Shown here: in pieces, positions 33,911 to 43,093 of the stretch | How positions within the stretch are numbered: the stretch's first letter is position 1 | Layout of the letters: every line of letters begins with the position of its first letter | Program-made: the position numbers and the translations under genes | Source of the DNA: Sporichthyaceae bacterium | GTDB taxonomy: Bacteria > Actinomycetota > Actinomycetes > Sporichthyales > Sporichthyaceae | Assembly (NCBI GenBank): GCA_036269075.1 | Contig: DATASX010000123.1 | Location: 1-64,000, forward strand | Direction: 5' to 3' | DNA: 64,000 nt | Notes under the pieces: model-generated | The model's input: the letters and a program-made list of their open reading frames with translations, nothing else | Database searches by the model: none | What the model was told of the DNA's origin: nothing

Positions 33911-35095
33911 GTGCGTGTCGATCTGATGACCCGTGAGTACCCGCCGGAGGTATACGGCGGTGCTGGGGTCCATGTGGAATATCTGGCCGCCGAGTTGCGG
34001 CGGTTGGCCGAGGTCCGGGTGCACTGCTTCGGTGAGCCCCGCGACGAACCCGGGGTGACGGCTCACCCCGTCCCGAGCGAGTTGGCCGCGGCCAACGCGG
34101 CGCTGCAGGTGCTCGGCGTCGACCTGTCGATCGCGGCCGCGGTCAACGGGACGGACCTGGTGCACAGCCACACCTGGTACGCCAACATGGCCGGCCACGT
34201 GGCCAAGCTGCTGCACGGCGTCCCGCACGTGATGACGACGCACTCCCTGGAGCCGCTGCGGCCGTGGAAGGCCGAGCAGCTCGGCGGCGGGTACGCGCTG
34301 TCGCGCTGGGCCGAGAGCACCGCGATCAACGCGGCCGACGCGGTCATCGCGGTGTCCGCCGGGATGCGCGCCGACGTGCTGCGCTGCTACCCGGACGTCG
34401 ATCCCGATCGCGTCCACGTGATCCACAACGGCATCGACACCGCGGAGTACTCACCCCGGCTGGACGCCGCCGTGATGGCTCGGCACCACCTGGACCCGGA
34501 CCGCCCGACCGTCGTGTTCGTCGGTCGGATCACCCGGCAGAAGGGCCTGCCGTACCTGCTGCGCGCAGCCCGCGCGTTCGACCGCGACGCCCAGATCGTG
34601 CTGTGCGCCGGCGCCCCGGACACTCCGGACATCCTGGGCGAGGTCACCGGCCTGGTGAACCTGCTGCAGACCGAGCGACGCGGGGTCTTCTGGATCTCCG
34701 AGACCCTGCCGCGGGCGGATCTGGTCTCGATCCTCAGCCACGCCACGGTTTTCGTGTGCCCGTCGATCTACGAACCGATGGGGATCGTGAACCTCGAGGC
34801 CATGGGTTGCGAGACGGCTGTGGTGGCCACCGCGACCGGCGGCATCCCGGAGGTCGTCGCCGACGGCGAGACCGGCCTGCTGGTCCCGATCGAGCAGGCC
34901 GGCGACGGCACCGGCATCCCGGTCGACCCGAACAAGTTCGCGGCCGACTTCGCCGCGGCGGTCAACCAACTGCTGCGCGACCCGGCCCGGGCGCAGGCAA
35001 TGGGCAAGGCCGGGCGGGAGCGCGCGGTCACCCGGTTCTCGTGGGCCGAGATCGCCTCGCGGACGGTAGACCTCTACGGCCGACTGCTGGTCTGA
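33911..35095 (+). CDS. glgA: Glycogen synthase / maltose-1-phosphate synthase (GT4 family)
   Basis: A 394-residue GT-B glycosyltransferase. [21 protein letters not shown] is the acceptor-side loop, [12 protein letters not shown] and [17 protein letters not shown] mark the two domains, and [23 protein letters not shown] is the EX7E motif with the catalytic Glu pair. The short GT4 form corresponds to actinobacterial GlgA/GlgM, which transfers glucose from ADP-glucose to glucose-1-phosphate. The GTG start faces glgC. The final codons [11 protein letters not shown] are duplicated as DNA in the tandem repeat that follows. Confidence 0.9.
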   Translation: MRVDLMTREYPPEVYGGAGVHVEYLAAELRRLAEVRVHCFGEPRDEPGVTAHPVPSELAAANAALQVLGVDLSIAAAVNGTDLVHSHTWYANMAGHVAKLLHGVPHVMTTHSLEPLRPWKAEQLGGGYALSRWAESTAINAADAVIAVSAGMRADVLRCYPDVDPDRVHVIHNGIDTAEYSPRLDAAVMARHHLDPDRPTVVFVGRITRQKGLPYLLRAARAFDRDAQIVLCAGAPDTPDILGEVTGLVNLLQTERRGVFWISETLPRADLVSILSHATVFVCPSIYEPMGIVNLEAMGCETAVVATATGGIPEVVADGETGLLVPIEQAGDGTGIPVDPNKFAADFAAAVNQLLRDPARAQAMGKAGRERAVTRFSWAEIASRTVDLYGRLLV

Positions 35096-35211
35096 ATCGG
35101 GGCGACGTCCCGCCGCGGACGGTAGAGCAGCGTCTACGGCCGACTGCTGGTCTGAATCGGGGCGAGGTCCCGCCGCGGACGGTAGAGCAGCGTCTACGGC
35201 CGACTGCTGGG
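35074..35211. repeat. 60-bp tandem repeat derived from the 3' end of glgA (about 2.3 copies)
   Basis: Units at 35074-35133, 35134-35193 and a partial copy at 35194-35211 begin CTACGGCCGACTGCTGG. The first contains the glgA stop; the last forms the end of the convergent gene at 35194. Full units differ at single bases, so the duplication is recent. Each unit also contains the inverted pair AGCAG/CTGCT, so it may multiply a weak terminator hairpin. Confidence 0.92.
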
Positions 35212-36021
35212 CTGAACCACCGGCTCCACGACGCTGTTGAACGCCGCCACCGTGGCGTGCCGGGCGGCGGTGGCCAACGGGCGCAGCAGCGCGTCGCGGG
35301 CCGCGGCCGAACCGGTCCCGGCGCCGCCGCCGGGGTCGGTCCGCACCAGGTCGGCGATCGCGGCCAGGCGCTGGGCCAGGGCCAGGACGCGGTGTGCCCG
35401 GCCGGGATAGCCGGGGGCCAACGCCGGTGCGCCGGCGCCGTCGCGGATCCCGTCCAGGACAGCGGCCAGTTGCGGCCGCCAGCGGGCCAGGTCGAGGTCG
35501 GCAACAGCCGTGGTGACCTCCCGGACCGTGGTCGCCAACTCCCGCTCGGCCTCGGCCAACGAGAGCAGGTCCAGGCCCACCCGCGGGCTGATCGGCTGCA
35601 TCTGCCAGCGCACCAAGGTCTCCGGCAGCCCGTCCGGGTCCGGCGGCACGGCGAACGGCACGAGGCCGGTGGGGCTCTCGGCAATGGTGAGCACGGCCTC
35701 CCCGGCGTCGATCGCCGAGGCGTTGAAACCGGCCGGTCCGGGCAGGCCCGACGGGTCGCCGGGCACCGGCAGCACGAGCATCAGCCCGCGCACCCCGGAC
35801 GAGCGCAACGCGGCGAGGAACATCGGCAACGTCGTGGAATCCGCAGTTCCGTTGCACAACCGGTGCCGGCCGTCGCCGGCCTGCACCTGGTCGGCGGCGG
35901 TGTCCGGGCTGACCCTCCCGGCGAGGACGGCGTTGCCCCAGGCCACCAGTCGACCCGAACGCAGCACTGCGCTCGGCTTGCCGCTGGGGCACTCGGGCGA
36001 TGTCGGACTCTGCTCGTACAT
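35194..36021 (-). CDS. Conserved actinobacterial protein of unknown function
   Basis: A 275-residue soluble protein. The N-terminal half (AVLRSGRLVAWGNAVLAGRVSPDTAADQVQ, LCNGTADSTTLPMFLAALRSSGV, RGLMLVLPVPGDP) reads like a compact alpha/beta domain, and the C-terminal half (about 150-270) is helical and Leu/Ala-rich. I recognise no enzyme motif. The ATG 36021 begins MYEQSPTSPECPSG; the upstream extension has no coding character. Its last codons and TAG stop (PSSRP) are supplied by the tandem repeat, so the original C-terminus may have been changed by the duplication. Confidence 0.65.
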   Translation of the reverse strand: MYEQSPTSPECPSGKPSAVLRSGRLVAWGNAVLAGRVSPDTAADQVQAGDGRHRLCNGTADSTTLPMFLAALRSSGVRGLMLVLPVPGDPSGLPGPAGFNASAIDAGEAVLTIAESPTGLVPFAVPPDPDGLPETLVRWQMQPISPRVGLDLLSLAEAERELATTVREVTTAVADLDLARWRPQLAAVLDGIRDGAGAPALAPGYPGRAHRVLALAQRLAAIADLVRTDPGGGAGTGSAAARDALLRPLATAARHATVAAFNSVVEPVVQPSSRP

Positions 36022-36130
36022 GGTGCAGCCAGGGTAAGGCCGAGTGGCGCCCGATCCGAGCAGCCCGGAAATTCGCGGGTCGACGCGGCACGTCGACGCC
36101 CTCGCGCCGCGGTCGATTAGGTTGAGGCTT

Positions 36131-36931
36131 GTGGGTGCTCCGTTGGAACCGTTGGTGCTGGATCTCGCGGAAGTCGTGGTGGTGCGCAGCGGATCGCGTC
36201 TGCTCGATGAGGTGACCCTGGAGGTCCGGGAGGGCCAACGGTGGGTCGTCCTCGGTCCCAACGGGGCCGGTAAGACCACGCTGCTGCAGGTGATCGGCGG
36301 TCACCTGTTCCCGACCTCGGGCTGGGCCGCGATCCTCGGCGAGGTGCTCGGCGAGACCGACGTCTTCGAACTGCGGCCCCGGGTCGGCCTGGCCAGCGCG
36401 GCGTTGGCCGATCGGCTGCCCCGGCAGGAGAAAGTCCGCGACGTGGTGCTGACTGCGGCGTACTCCGTGGTGGGTCGGTGGCGGGAGACCTACGACCCGT
36501 CGGACGTCGCCCGTGCCGAGTCGCTGCTGAAGGCGATGGGCATGGAGGCGTTCACCGAGCGCACGTTCGGGACGCTGTCCGAGGGCGAACGCAAGCGGGT
36601 GCAGATCGCCCGGGCGCTGATGGCCGACCCGGAGATGCTGCTGCTCGACGAACCGGCCGCCGGCCTCGACCTCGGTGGCCGCGAGGACCTGCTGCGACGG
36701 CTCACCACGTTGGCCCAGGACCCGGCCGCGCCGACCACGATCATGGTCACGCACCACGTCGAGGAGATCCCGACCGGGACGACCCACGCGCTGCTGCTGC
36801 GCCACGGTCGGGTCCTCGCCTCGGGGCCGGTGCTCGAGGTGCTGACCTCGCAGAACCTCTCCGAATGCTTCGGGCTACCGCTGGCGGTTGCGCACGACGG
36901 CCACCGTTTCAGCGCGCGACTGGCCGGCTGA
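36131..36931 (+). CDS. ABC transporter ATP-binding protein
   Basis: A 266-residue nucleotide-binding domain. Walker A is GPNGAGKTT (residues 42-50), the signature is LSEGERKRVQIARAL (Glu-Gly-Glu in place of GGQ), Walker B is MLLLDEPAAGLDL, and the switch His is in VTHHVEE. No permease gene is adjacent. The same kind of stand-alone ATPase lies beside serB2 in mycobacteria, and here serB is a few kb away, so this may be a conserved neighbourhood. The GTG start is family-typical. Substrate unknown. Confidence 0.85.
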   Translation: MGAPLEPLVLDLAEVVVVRSGSRLLDEVTLEVREGQRWVVLGPNGAGKTTLLQVIGGHLFPTSGWAAILGEVLGETDVFELRPRVGLASAALADRLPRQEKVRDVVLTAAYSVVGRWRETYDPSDVARAESLLKAMGMEAFTERTFGTLSEGERKRVQIARALMADPEMLLLDEPAAGLDLGGREDLLRRLTTLAQDPAAPTTIMVTHHVEEIPTGTTHALLLRHGRVLASGPVLEVLTSQNLSECFGLPLAVAHDGHRFSARLAG

Positions 36932-36934
36932 CCC

Positions 36935-37378
36935 TCACTCCGGGGTCGCGTTCGGCGGCGGGGTGGACTCGTCGACCGGTGGCCCGGCCGACTCGATGGT
37001 GGGCCGCGCTCCGGGCGTCACGTCCGGGGTGCCCATCGCCTCCTCGTTGGTCAGGTGCAGGCGGTGCGAGCACACCGGCCACGGCTTCCAGGAGGCCTCG
37101 TCCAGCACCTTCTGGGCGACCAGGATCTGGTCGGGACGCGAGGCCAGATCCGGTCGGGGTGCGTACTCCATCCCGCCGTAGGCCTGCCAGAACTCCATCG
37201 AGATCTGCAGCCCACCGAAGTAGTCGTTGCCGTAGTTCGCGGCCCATTCCCCGCCGGTCTCGCACTGCGCCAGCCGGTCCCAGGTTGCAGTGGTCGCCGC
37301 GGCGGCCGGCCGTACCGGCAGCCACCACATCAGGGCGACCGCCGTGGTGGTGACGCTCGCCGCTGCCGCCCGGGCCAT
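36935..37378 (-). CDS. Rpf-like secreted transglycosylase
   Basis: A ~147-residue exported protein. After a signal peptide (ARAAAASVTTTAVALMWWLPVRPAAAA) comes the resuscitation-promoting-factor domain: ATWDRLAQCETGGEWAANYG, with the catalytic Glu in CETGG, then YFGGLQISMEFWQAYGG and VAQKVLDEASWKPWPVC. Rpf proteins cleave peptidoglycan and stimulate regrowth of dormant actinobacteria. No LysM or G5 domain is attached; the tail is Pro/Thr-rich. Start choice is uncertain: ATG 37378 gives a normal signal peptide, while GTG 37411 and GTG 37465 also lie in frame with poor ribosome sites. The gap to the divergent gene is too short for a c-di-AMP riboswitch. Confidence 0.82.
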   Translation of the reverse strand: MARAAAASVTTTAVALMWWLPVRPAAAATTATWDRLAQCETGGEWAANYGNDYFGGLQISMEFWQAYGGMEYAPRPDLASRPDQILVAQKVLDEASWKPWPVCSHRLHLTNEEAMGTPDVTPGARPTIESAGPPVDESTPPPNATPE

Positions 37379-37566
37379 CCGGCCCCGCCCGTCGGTGCCG
37401 ATGGTTCTCACCCCCTCGAGGTGCGGCGCAACTGTTGCCACGTCGAGGTTGTTGTGGCAGCGCACGGACTCGCAAGAGGTTCACCCGGTCGGGGGACACC
37501 TAGCATTGGCCGGGTGATCACCCGCGTCCGACCTCGCGTCGGGCGGAGGCAGCGGTCGGTGGCCGG

Positions 37567-38322
37567 TTGACCTTCGGGCATGCGCTCGCGGTCCTGGCTG
37601 CGGCCCTGGCCGCCGGAGCGATAAACGCGGTGGTCGGGTCGGGGACGTTGATCACCTTCCCGACCCTGCTCGCGCTCGGTTATCCGGCCGTGCTGGCCAA
37701 CGTCTCGAACAACGTGGGCCTGGTGCCCGGTTCGGCGGCGGCGACTTGGGCGTACCGCCGCGAACTGGCGGGGCAACGGCACCGATTGATCCGGCTGATG
37801 CCGGCCTCGACTGTCGGTGCCCTGGTGGGCGCGACGTTGCTGCTGGTGCTGTCGTCCGGGGCGTTCAAAGCGGTGGTCCCGGTGTTGATCGGCACCGCCT
37901 GCGTGTTGGTGCTGCTCCAGCCGCGCCTGACCGCCGCGCTGGCCCGACGACCGGCCGGCACCGACAGCCGATCGTTCGGCCTGCTGCTCCCGGCCACGGT
38001 GGGGCTGACCGGCGTCTACGGCGGCTACTTCGGCGCCGCCCAGGGTGTGCTGCTGATCGGACTGCTCGCGACGCTTTCCGGGGAGCCGAGCATGCAACGC
38101 AACAACGCCGTGAAGAACGTGCTGGCGACTACCGCCAACCTGGCCGCCGCGGTGTTGTTCATCTGCTCGCATCCGGTGGACTGGGCCGTGGCCGGGCTGA
38201 TCGCCGGCGGGTCGACGGTCGGTGGGCTGCTGGGTGGGCGCTACGGCCGCCGGTTGCCGCCGAGCGCGCTGCGGGCGCTGATCGTGCTGATCGGCGTGGT
38301 CGCGATCGTGCGCATGCTCTGA
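37567..38322 (+). CDS. TSUP-family membrane transporter (TauE/SafE type)
   Basis: A 251-residue integral membrane protein with 7-8 hydrophobic segments in two similar halves. INAVVGSGTLITFPTLLALG and the second-half GVYGGYFGAAQGVLLIGLL are the TSUP signatures. NAVKNVLATTANLAA is also family-typical. Family members move sulfite, sulfonates or other organic anions; no neighbour indicates the substrate. The start is TTG at 37567 after GGTGGCCGG; no better start exists. It is divergent from the Rpf-like gene. Confidence 0.82.
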   Translation: MTFGHALAVLAAALAAGAINAVVGSGTLITFPTLLALGYPAVLANVSNNVGLVPGSAAATWAYRRELAGQRHRLIRLMPASTVGALVGATLLLVLSSGAFKAVVPVLIGTACVLVLLQPRLTAALARRPAGTDSRSFGLLLPATVGLTGVYGGYFGAAQGVLLIGLLATLSGEPSMQRNNAVKNVLATTANLAAAVLFICSHPVDWAVAGLIAGGSTVGGLLGGRYGRRLPPSALRALIVLIGVVAIVRML

Positions 38323-38380
38323 GCGTATGAGAGTCAGCGCTGCGCGTATGAGAGTCAGCACTGCGATCATCGATGATCGC
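38323..38380. repeat. Dispersed intergenic element, copy 3 (two 21-bp units plus palindrome)
   Basis: Two 21-bp units starting GCGTATGAGAGT (38323-38343 and 38344-38364, one mismatch) run into GCGATCATCGATGATCGC (38363-38380). The element directly follows the TSUP stop and ends 4 bases from the convergent arfB stop. Its order mirrors copy 1 on the opposite strand. Confidence 0.92.
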
Positions 38381-38384
38381 AGGG

Positions 38385-38807
38385 TCATTCCGGTGGGTCG
38401 CGGCGACCGCGCTTGACCTCGGAGCGCCGAGACTTGGCATCCAGTCGCCTCTGCCGGGCCCGGCGCGACGGCCGGGTCGGGCGACGTGGCGTAGGCGGCG
38501 GTGCGGTCGCCTCGGCCAACAGCGCGGCCAGCCGTTCTCGGGCCGCCGCACGGTTGCGCAACTGGGAGCGGTGTTCGGAAGCGACGACGACGACCGTCCC
38601 GTCGACCAGGCGGCCTGCCAGTCGTTCCACCGCGCGGGTTCGCAGCACCTCGGGGAAGGCCCCGGAGTTCGTCAGGTCGTAGACCAGCTCCACCCGGGAG
38701 TCGGCCGTGTTCACGCCCTGCCCGCCCGGGCCGGAGGAACGCGAGAACCGCCAGTGCAGTTCTGCCTCGGCAATCAGCGTGTCGCCGACCCGGATCCCGT
38801 CCTCCAT
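38385..38807 (-). CDS. arfB: Alternative ribosome-rescue factor / aminoacyl-tRNA hydrolase ArfB
   Basis: A 140-residue protein with the release-factor catalytic motif: RSSGPGGQGVNTADSRVEL contains GGQ. The C-terminal tail ([30 protein letters not shown]) is strongly basic, as required for ArfB (YaeJ) to enter the mRNA channel of stalled ribosomes. It hydrolyses peptidyl-tRNA on ribosomes stuck without a stop codon. The ATG 38807 gives the family-typical short N-terminus. It is divergent from cbiB with 55 bases between starts. Confidence 0.92.
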   Translation of the reverse strand: MEDGIRVGDTLIAEAELHWRFSRSSGPGGQGVNTADSRVELVYDLTNSGAFPEVLRTRAVERLAGRLVDGTVVVVASEHRSQLRNRAAARERLAALLAEATAPPPTPRRPTRPSRRARQRRLDAKSRRSEVKRGRRDPPE

Positions 38808-38862
38808 GACGCCCAGGGTGCCGGCCTTCGGCTGCGCGGGCCGGCCGATAGCGTCGCCGTCG

Positions 38863-39810
38863 ATGAAGCGGACGGCCGGCGGACACGGGCGCGCCCTCGG
38901 GCTGGCCGCGGGCGTGCTGCTGGACTCGGTGTTCGCCGACCCTCCGCGGTGGCATCCGGTGGCCGGTTTCGGACGGCTGGCCGATCGGCTGGAACGCCGG
39001 ACCAGACGCGACTCGGTGGCCGCGGGTGCGACGTACGCGGCGTTGTGCGTCTCGGCTCCGGTGCTGCTCGGGCTGGCGGCCGAACGCGTCGGCGCCAGGC
39101 GCCCCGTGCTGTCGGCCGGGTTGACCGCAGCCGCCACCTGGACGGTTCTGGGCGGCACCTCCCTGGGCCGGGAGGCCACGCTGATGTGGCGGCTGCTGGC
39201 CGCCGACGACCTGGCCGGGGCACGGGATCGCCTGTCGCACCTGTGCGCCCGCGACCCGTCGCAGGCGGACGCGGCCGAACTCGTCCGCGCCACGGTCGAG
39301 TCGGTCGCCGAGAACACCGGCGACGCGGTGGTGGCGCCGCTGTGCTGGGGCGCGGTGGCCGGCGTTCCGGGCCTGCTCGGGTACCGCGCGGTCAACACCC
39401 TCGACGCGATGGTCGGCTACCGCAATGAGCGTTACCTGCGCTTCGGCCGGGTCGCGGCCCGCGTCGACGACCTGGCCAACCTGCTCCCGGCCCGCGTCAC
39501 CGGGCTGTTGACCGTGGTGGTGGCGCCGACGGTGGGTGGCTCGGCGCGGCAGGCCGCGCGGGTACTGCGCGCCGACCGGCGGGCCCATCCGAGCCCGAAC
39601 GCCGGATGGTGCGAGGCCGCGGCGGCCGGCGCACTGGGTGTCCGGTTGGGCGGGGCCAACACCTACGACGGCTACGCTGAGAACCGGCCCGCACTCGGCG
39701 CCGCCGGCCGGGCGCCGGAGCTCGCCGACATCGCCCGTGCCGTCCGCCTCAGCCGTGCGGTCACCGGCGCGGCGCTGGTCGGGGCCGTGCTCCTGGCCCG
39801 GCGTGCATGA
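38863..39810 (+). CDS. cobD: Adenosylcobinamide-phosphate synthase (CbiB/CobD)
   Basis: A 315-residue membrane protein that joins aminopropanol to adenosylcobyric acid. [28 protein letters not shown] is the classic start, [21 protein letters not shown] and [34 protein letters not shown] are the conserved loops, and the end RAVRLSRAV follows the pattern. The ATG 38863 gives [13 protein letters not shown]. It overlaps cobQ by four bases. It opens the cobalamin genes of the window. Confidence 0.93.
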   Translation: MKRTAGGHGRALGLAAGVLLDSVFADPPRWHPVAGFGRLADRLERRTRRDSVAAGATYAALCVSAPVLLGLAAERVGARRPVLSAGLTAAATWTVLGGTSLGREATLMWRLLAADDLAGARDRLSHLCARDPSQADAAELVRATVESVAENTGDAVVAPLCWGAVAGVPGLLGYRAVNTLDAMVGYRNERYLRFGRVAARVDDLANLLPARVTGLLTVVVAPTVGGSARQAARVLRADRRAHPSPNAGWCEAAAAGALGVRLGGANTYDGYAENRPALGAAGRAPELADIARAVRLSRAVTGAALVGAVLLARRA

Positions 39811-41312
39811 GGGGCGCGTTGCTGGTCGCTGGGACCAGTTCCGACGCGGGCAAGAGCGTGCTCGTCGCCGGGCTGTGCCGATGGCTGCGCCGGGAGGGCG
39901 TCTCGGTCGCGCCGTTCAAGGCCCAGAACATGTCCAACAACTCCTACGCGACGCTCGACGGCGGGGAGATCGGGCGGGCGCAGGCGATGCAGGCCGCCGC
40001 GGCGGGCATCGAGGCGGAGACGGTGATGAACCCGGTCCTGCTCAAGCCCGGCAGCGACCGGCACTCGCAGGTCGTGCTGCTCGGGCGCCCGGTCGCCGAG
40101 GTCGACGCGATGTCCTACCGCGACCTCAAACCACGCCTGTTCGAGACCGTGCTGGAGTCGTTGGCGCACCTGCGCTCCCGGTTCGACGTGGTCATCTGCG
40201 AGGGCGCCGGCAGCCCGGCCGAGATCAACCTGCGCACCGAGGACATCGCGAACCTCGGCCTGGCCCGCGCCGCCGGCCTACCGACGTTGGTCGTCGGCGA
40301 CATCGACCGCGGCGGCGTGCTCGCGGCGATGTTCGGCACGTTGGCGATCCTCGAGCCGGCCGACCAGGCGATGATCGCCGGTTTCGTGGTCAACAAGTTC
40401 CGCGGCGACCCCCGGCTGCTCGAACCCGGCCTGGTGACCTTGCAGGAGCTGACCGGCAGACCGGTCTACGGCGTGCTGCCGTGGCGCTGTGACCTGTGGT
40501 TGGACGTCGAGGACTCCCTGGCCCTGGACGCAGTGCGGCAGGACGACGCGTGGGACCCGGACCGCTTCCGGGTCGCGGTGATCCGACTGCCGCGGATCTC
40601 CAACCTCACCGACGCCGATGCGCTTGGCGCCGAACCCGGCGTGCAGGTGCGGTTCGTCGACGCGGTGCCCGACCTGGTGCACGCCGATCTGGTCGTGCTG
40701 CCGGGGACTCGGGCGACGGTGGCCGACCTGGCGTGGCTGCGCGACCGCGGCCTGGCGCAGGCGTTGGTGGCACGGGCGCAGGCCGGTCGGCCGGTGCTCG
40801 GGATCTGCGGCGGCTACCAGATGCTGGCCCGCTCGATCACCGACGAGGTCGAGTCGCGCACGGGCACCGTCGACGGCCTGGGTCTGCTGCCCGGCACGGT
40901 CACATTCGGCCCGCACAAGGTCGTCGGGCGCACGACCGGGCAGGCCTACGGCGTCGTCGCGCACGGCTACGAGATGCACCACGGCGTCGTACAGCCGGAC
41001 CCGGGTACCACCGCGTTTCTTGACGGGATCTGCGCCGGGGCGGTGTGGGGCACGACCTGGCACGGGGTGCTGGAGTCCGACGAGTTCCGCCGGGCCTTCC
41101 TCGCCGAGGCGGCAGCCGCGGCCGGCGTTCCGGCGCCGGCCGGGGCCGACGTGTCGTTCGCGGCGGTGCGGGAGCGCCGCCTGGACGCCCTCGGGGATCT
41201 GGTCGCCGACCATCTGGACACCGTCGGGCTGACTCGGCTCATCACTGCCGGCGTCCCTCGTGACCTGCCCGCTCTGCGTGTCGCACGGGAATCGAAGCCG
41301 CTCTCGGGTTGA
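39807..41312 (+). CDS. cobQ: Cobyric acid synthase (CobQ/CbiP)
   Basis: A 501-residue amidotransferase that amidates cobyrinic acid a,c-diamide at four side chains. [23 protein letters not shown] is the ATP site, [27 protein letters not shown] and [13 protein letters not shown] follow, and the glutaminase domain has [11 protein letters not shown] (nucleophile Cys) and [13 protein letters not shown] (His). Length is standard. The start ATG overlaps cobD. After it the cobalamin run is interrupted for 2.6 kb. Confidence 0.95.
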   Translation: MRGALLVAGTSSDAGKSVLVAGLCRWLRREGVSVAPFKAQNMSNNSYATLDGGEIGRAQAMQAAAAGIEAETVMNPVLLKPGSDRHSQVVLLGRPVAEVDAMSYRDLKPRLFETVLESLAHLRSRFDVVICEGAGSPAEINLRTEDIANLGLARAAGLPTLVVGDIDRGGVLAAMFGTLAILEPADQAMIAGFVVNKFRGDPRLLEPGLVTLQELTGRPVYGVLPWRCDLWLDVEDSLALDAVRQDDAWDPDRFRVAVIRLPRISNLTDADALGAEPGVQVRFVDAVPDLVHADLVVLPGTRATVADLAWLRDRGLAQALVARAQAGRPVLGICGGYQMLARSITDEVESRTGTVDGLGLLPGTVTFGPHKVVGRTTGQAYGVVAHGYEMHHGVVQPDPGTTAFLDGICAGAVWGTTWHGVLESDEFRRAFLAEAAAAAGVPAPAGADVSFAAVRERRLDALGDLVADHLDTVGLTRLITAGVPRDLPALRVARESKPLSG

Positions 41313-41449
41313 CTGAACGTGGGGGATTTGAGGGGTACGTCCGGTTCGGGAGCTTTTGACCCGGACGGCCCAATTTGCACCCGTTCGGGCAGCCGAGCGG
41401 GAAGCCTGTCCGTGACAGCGGACTTCGGCGAATCCAAGGGGTTGGGGAC

Positions 41450-42412
41450 ATGTTCATCTCACGACGAAACTGGGCGGCCCTCGGGGTCGGCGTCCTGCTG
41501 GCGTTGACTCCCACGGCGGCCGGAGCGGCCGTTCGTATGGACGGACCGCCGTCGCCGCCGGTGCCTTCGGTCGGCCCGGGCAACCTGCCGAACACGGGTG
41601 ACCTCGGCTCGATCAACCCGAACGACGACGGCAAGAACGCACCCGGCGACGACGGCGGCAACGGCGACTCCGGCCCGGCGCCGACCTCCCACCAGGGCCC
41701 GCTGCCGACGGGCAACCAGGGCCCGGGTGGCGGCAACCAGCTGCCGAGCACCAACCTGCTGCCGCCGGTCGGCGGCCAGCAAGCCCCGGGTCAGGGGCAG
41801 GGTCAGGCCCCGTCCGGCCAGGACCAGCCCAGCGCCTCGGACCACCAGTCCTCGCAGGGCAACGACAAGGGCTCCGACCCGGCGGCGCAGTCGAACTCCA
41901 AGCCGAACTCGGACGCCCCGGCCAACCCGCCGCTGGACTCCCGGCCGGCCGACCCGCAGCCGAGCGACAAGCAGGGCGGAGCGCCGCACTCCGACGCCTC
42001 GCAGTCCAACTCGCCACAGTCCAACTCGCCGCGATCCGACGCGCCGCGATCCGACAACAGCGGCCGCTCGGACGACTCGCAGGCCCCGGCCAAGAATTCG
42101 GACTCCGCGGCGAGCGACCAGCAGCAGGACGGGCCCCAGCAGGACGCGCACCAGCGTGACTCCCGCTCACAGGTCATCGCCCCGCAGAAGAAGCAGGGCC
42201 CGGTCCGCACCGGCCACACCCGCCGGTCGTCGAGTTCCTCCGGTCACCAGCGCACCCACCGCACCGAGCGTTCCGGCTCGGGCAAGGGGCACTCGGGCCA
42301 GCCGTGGTGGAGCGACGGCGGGATGAACCCCGACAACAACAACGGCGGCTGGGACGACGAGAACGACGGTCCCGACAACGACAACGACGGTGGTGGTGGC
42401 GGCGCGGGCTGA
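41450..42412 (+). CDS. Secreted low-complexity protein rich in Ser, Asp, Gln, Asn, Pro and Gly
   Basis: A 320-residue exported protein without a folded domain I can recognise. A signal peptide (LGVGVLLALTPTAAGAA) ends near residue 28. The rest is intrinsically disordered: blocks such as SNSPQSNSPRSDAPRSDNS and DNNNGGWDDENDGPDNDND, with a basic patch TGHTRRSSSSSGHQRTHRTER near 270. No cysteine, LPxTG or transmembrane anchor follows the signal, so it is probably released or bound to the wall by charge. SD-like GGGGTTGGGG precedes the ATG. It is placed inside the cobalamin cluster without evident relation. Gaps 41313-41449 and 42413-42549 show nothing further. Confidence 0.72.
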   Translation: MFISRRNWAALGVGVLLALTPTAAGAAVRMDGPPSPPVPSVGPGNLPNTGDLGSINPNDDGKNAPGDDGGNGDSGPAPTSHQGPLPTGNQGPGGGNQLPSTNLLPPVGGQQAPGQGQGQAPSGQDQPSASDHQSSQGNDKGSDPAAQSNSKPNSDAPANPPLDSRPADPQPSDKQGGAPHSDASQSNSPQSNSPRSDAPRSDNSGRSDDSQAPAKNSDSAASDQQQDGPQQDAHQRDSRSQVIAPQKKQGPVRTGHTRRSSSSSGHQRTHRTERSGSGKGHSGQPWWSDGGMNPDNNNGGWDDENDGPDNDNDGGGGGAG

Positions 42413-42549
42413 TCCGCGTCCACCGCAACACAAGTTCGGCCGAGGCCGGCCGTCGCGATCCAGCGGCGGCCGGCCTCCCGCCGTCGGCGCGTGGACGACG
42501 CGGGATAATTGCCGGGAGCGCGGGCGACCCGCGCCCAACGTCCCCGAGG

Positions 42550-43020
42550 ATGGTCCGCCACGTGAAGATCTCGGCCAAAGTCGACTACGCGGTGCGTGCG
42601 TTGATCGAGATCGCCGGCGACGACTCCGGGCGACCCCGTTCGGCCGAGTCGATCTCCGCCGCCCAGGACATCCCGCGCGACTTCCTGCTCGCCGTCCTGG
42701 CCGATCTGCGCCGGGCAGGCATCCTGGCCAGCCAACGCGGGCAGGCAGGCGGTTGGGTGCTCATGCAGGCACCGACGGCAGTGACCGTGGCCGACGTGAT
42801 CCGGGCCGTGGACGGCCCACTGGTCAGCGTCCACGGCCGGGCGCCGGAGGAGGTCATCTACCGCGGCTCGGCAGAGAACCTCCAGCAGGTCTGGATCGCG
42901 GTCCGGGCCAGCATGCGCCAGATCCTGGAGGAGGTGACCGTGGCCCACCTGGTCGCCAAGTCGCTGCCCGAGGTCACCACCGCGCGCATCCGCGACGCCG
43001 GGGCGTGGCAGCGGCGGTGA
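42550..43020 (+). CDS. Rrf2-family transcriptional regulator without cysteines
   Basis: A 156-residue winged-helix regulator. MVRHVKISAKVDYAVRALIEIAG and ESISAAQDIPRDFLLAVLADLRRAG then GQAGGWVL give the Rrf2 helix-turn-helix and wing, and DVIRAVDGPL precedes the dimerisation helix. Iron-sulfur Rrf2 proteins (IscR, NsrR, RsrR) need Cys ligands; this protein has none, so it cannot hold a Cys-bound cluster and must sense something else or be a structural homologue like CymR. Start ATG 42550 (with GAGG just upstream) or GTG 42562 are both possible. It sits between cob genes; the target is unknown. Confidence 0.82.
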   Translation: MVRHVKISAKVDYAVRALIEIAGDDSGRPRSAESISAAQDIPRDFLLAVLADLRRAGILASQRGQAGGWVLMQAPTAVTVADVIRAVDGPLVSVHGRAPEEVIYRGSAENLQQVWIAVRASMRQILEEVTVAHLVAKSLPEVTTARIRDAGAWQRR

Positions 43021-43093
43021 GTGAGCGCAGCGAGTGAACCAATGTCACAGTGCGAGCCATCCGCGGCGGGCACCAACCAACGAAGGCGCGGCG
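43018..43093 (+). repeat. Stop-to-start linker element, copy C
   Basis: Starts on the rrf2 stop (TGAGTGAGCGCAGCGAGTGAA) and ends at the next GTG; it contains AATGTCACAGTGCG as in copy E. The next CDS begins with GTGAGTGAGCGCAGC, a further partial copy of the same motif, now coding for VSERS. Confidence 0.82.

Noticed and set aside
35074-35211. CRISPR-like array
   Set aside because: The 60-bp units are contiguous with no spacers and no cas genes exist; it is a plain tandem duplication.
34451-36805. 784-codon minus-strand frame spanning glgA, the tandem repeat and the ABC ATPase
   Set aside because: It crosses three real genes and the repeat and has no recognisable domain; it is an effect of high GC at the third codon position.
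36935-37566. c-di-AMP riboswitch upstream of the Rpf-like gene, as often seen in actinobacteria
   Set aside because: The divergent gap is only about 100-190 bases and lacks the conserved motif.
41450-42412. Collagen-like or PE/PPE-type protein
   Set aside because: No Gly-X-Y periodicity and no PE/PPE N-terminal motif; it is a disordered secreted protein.
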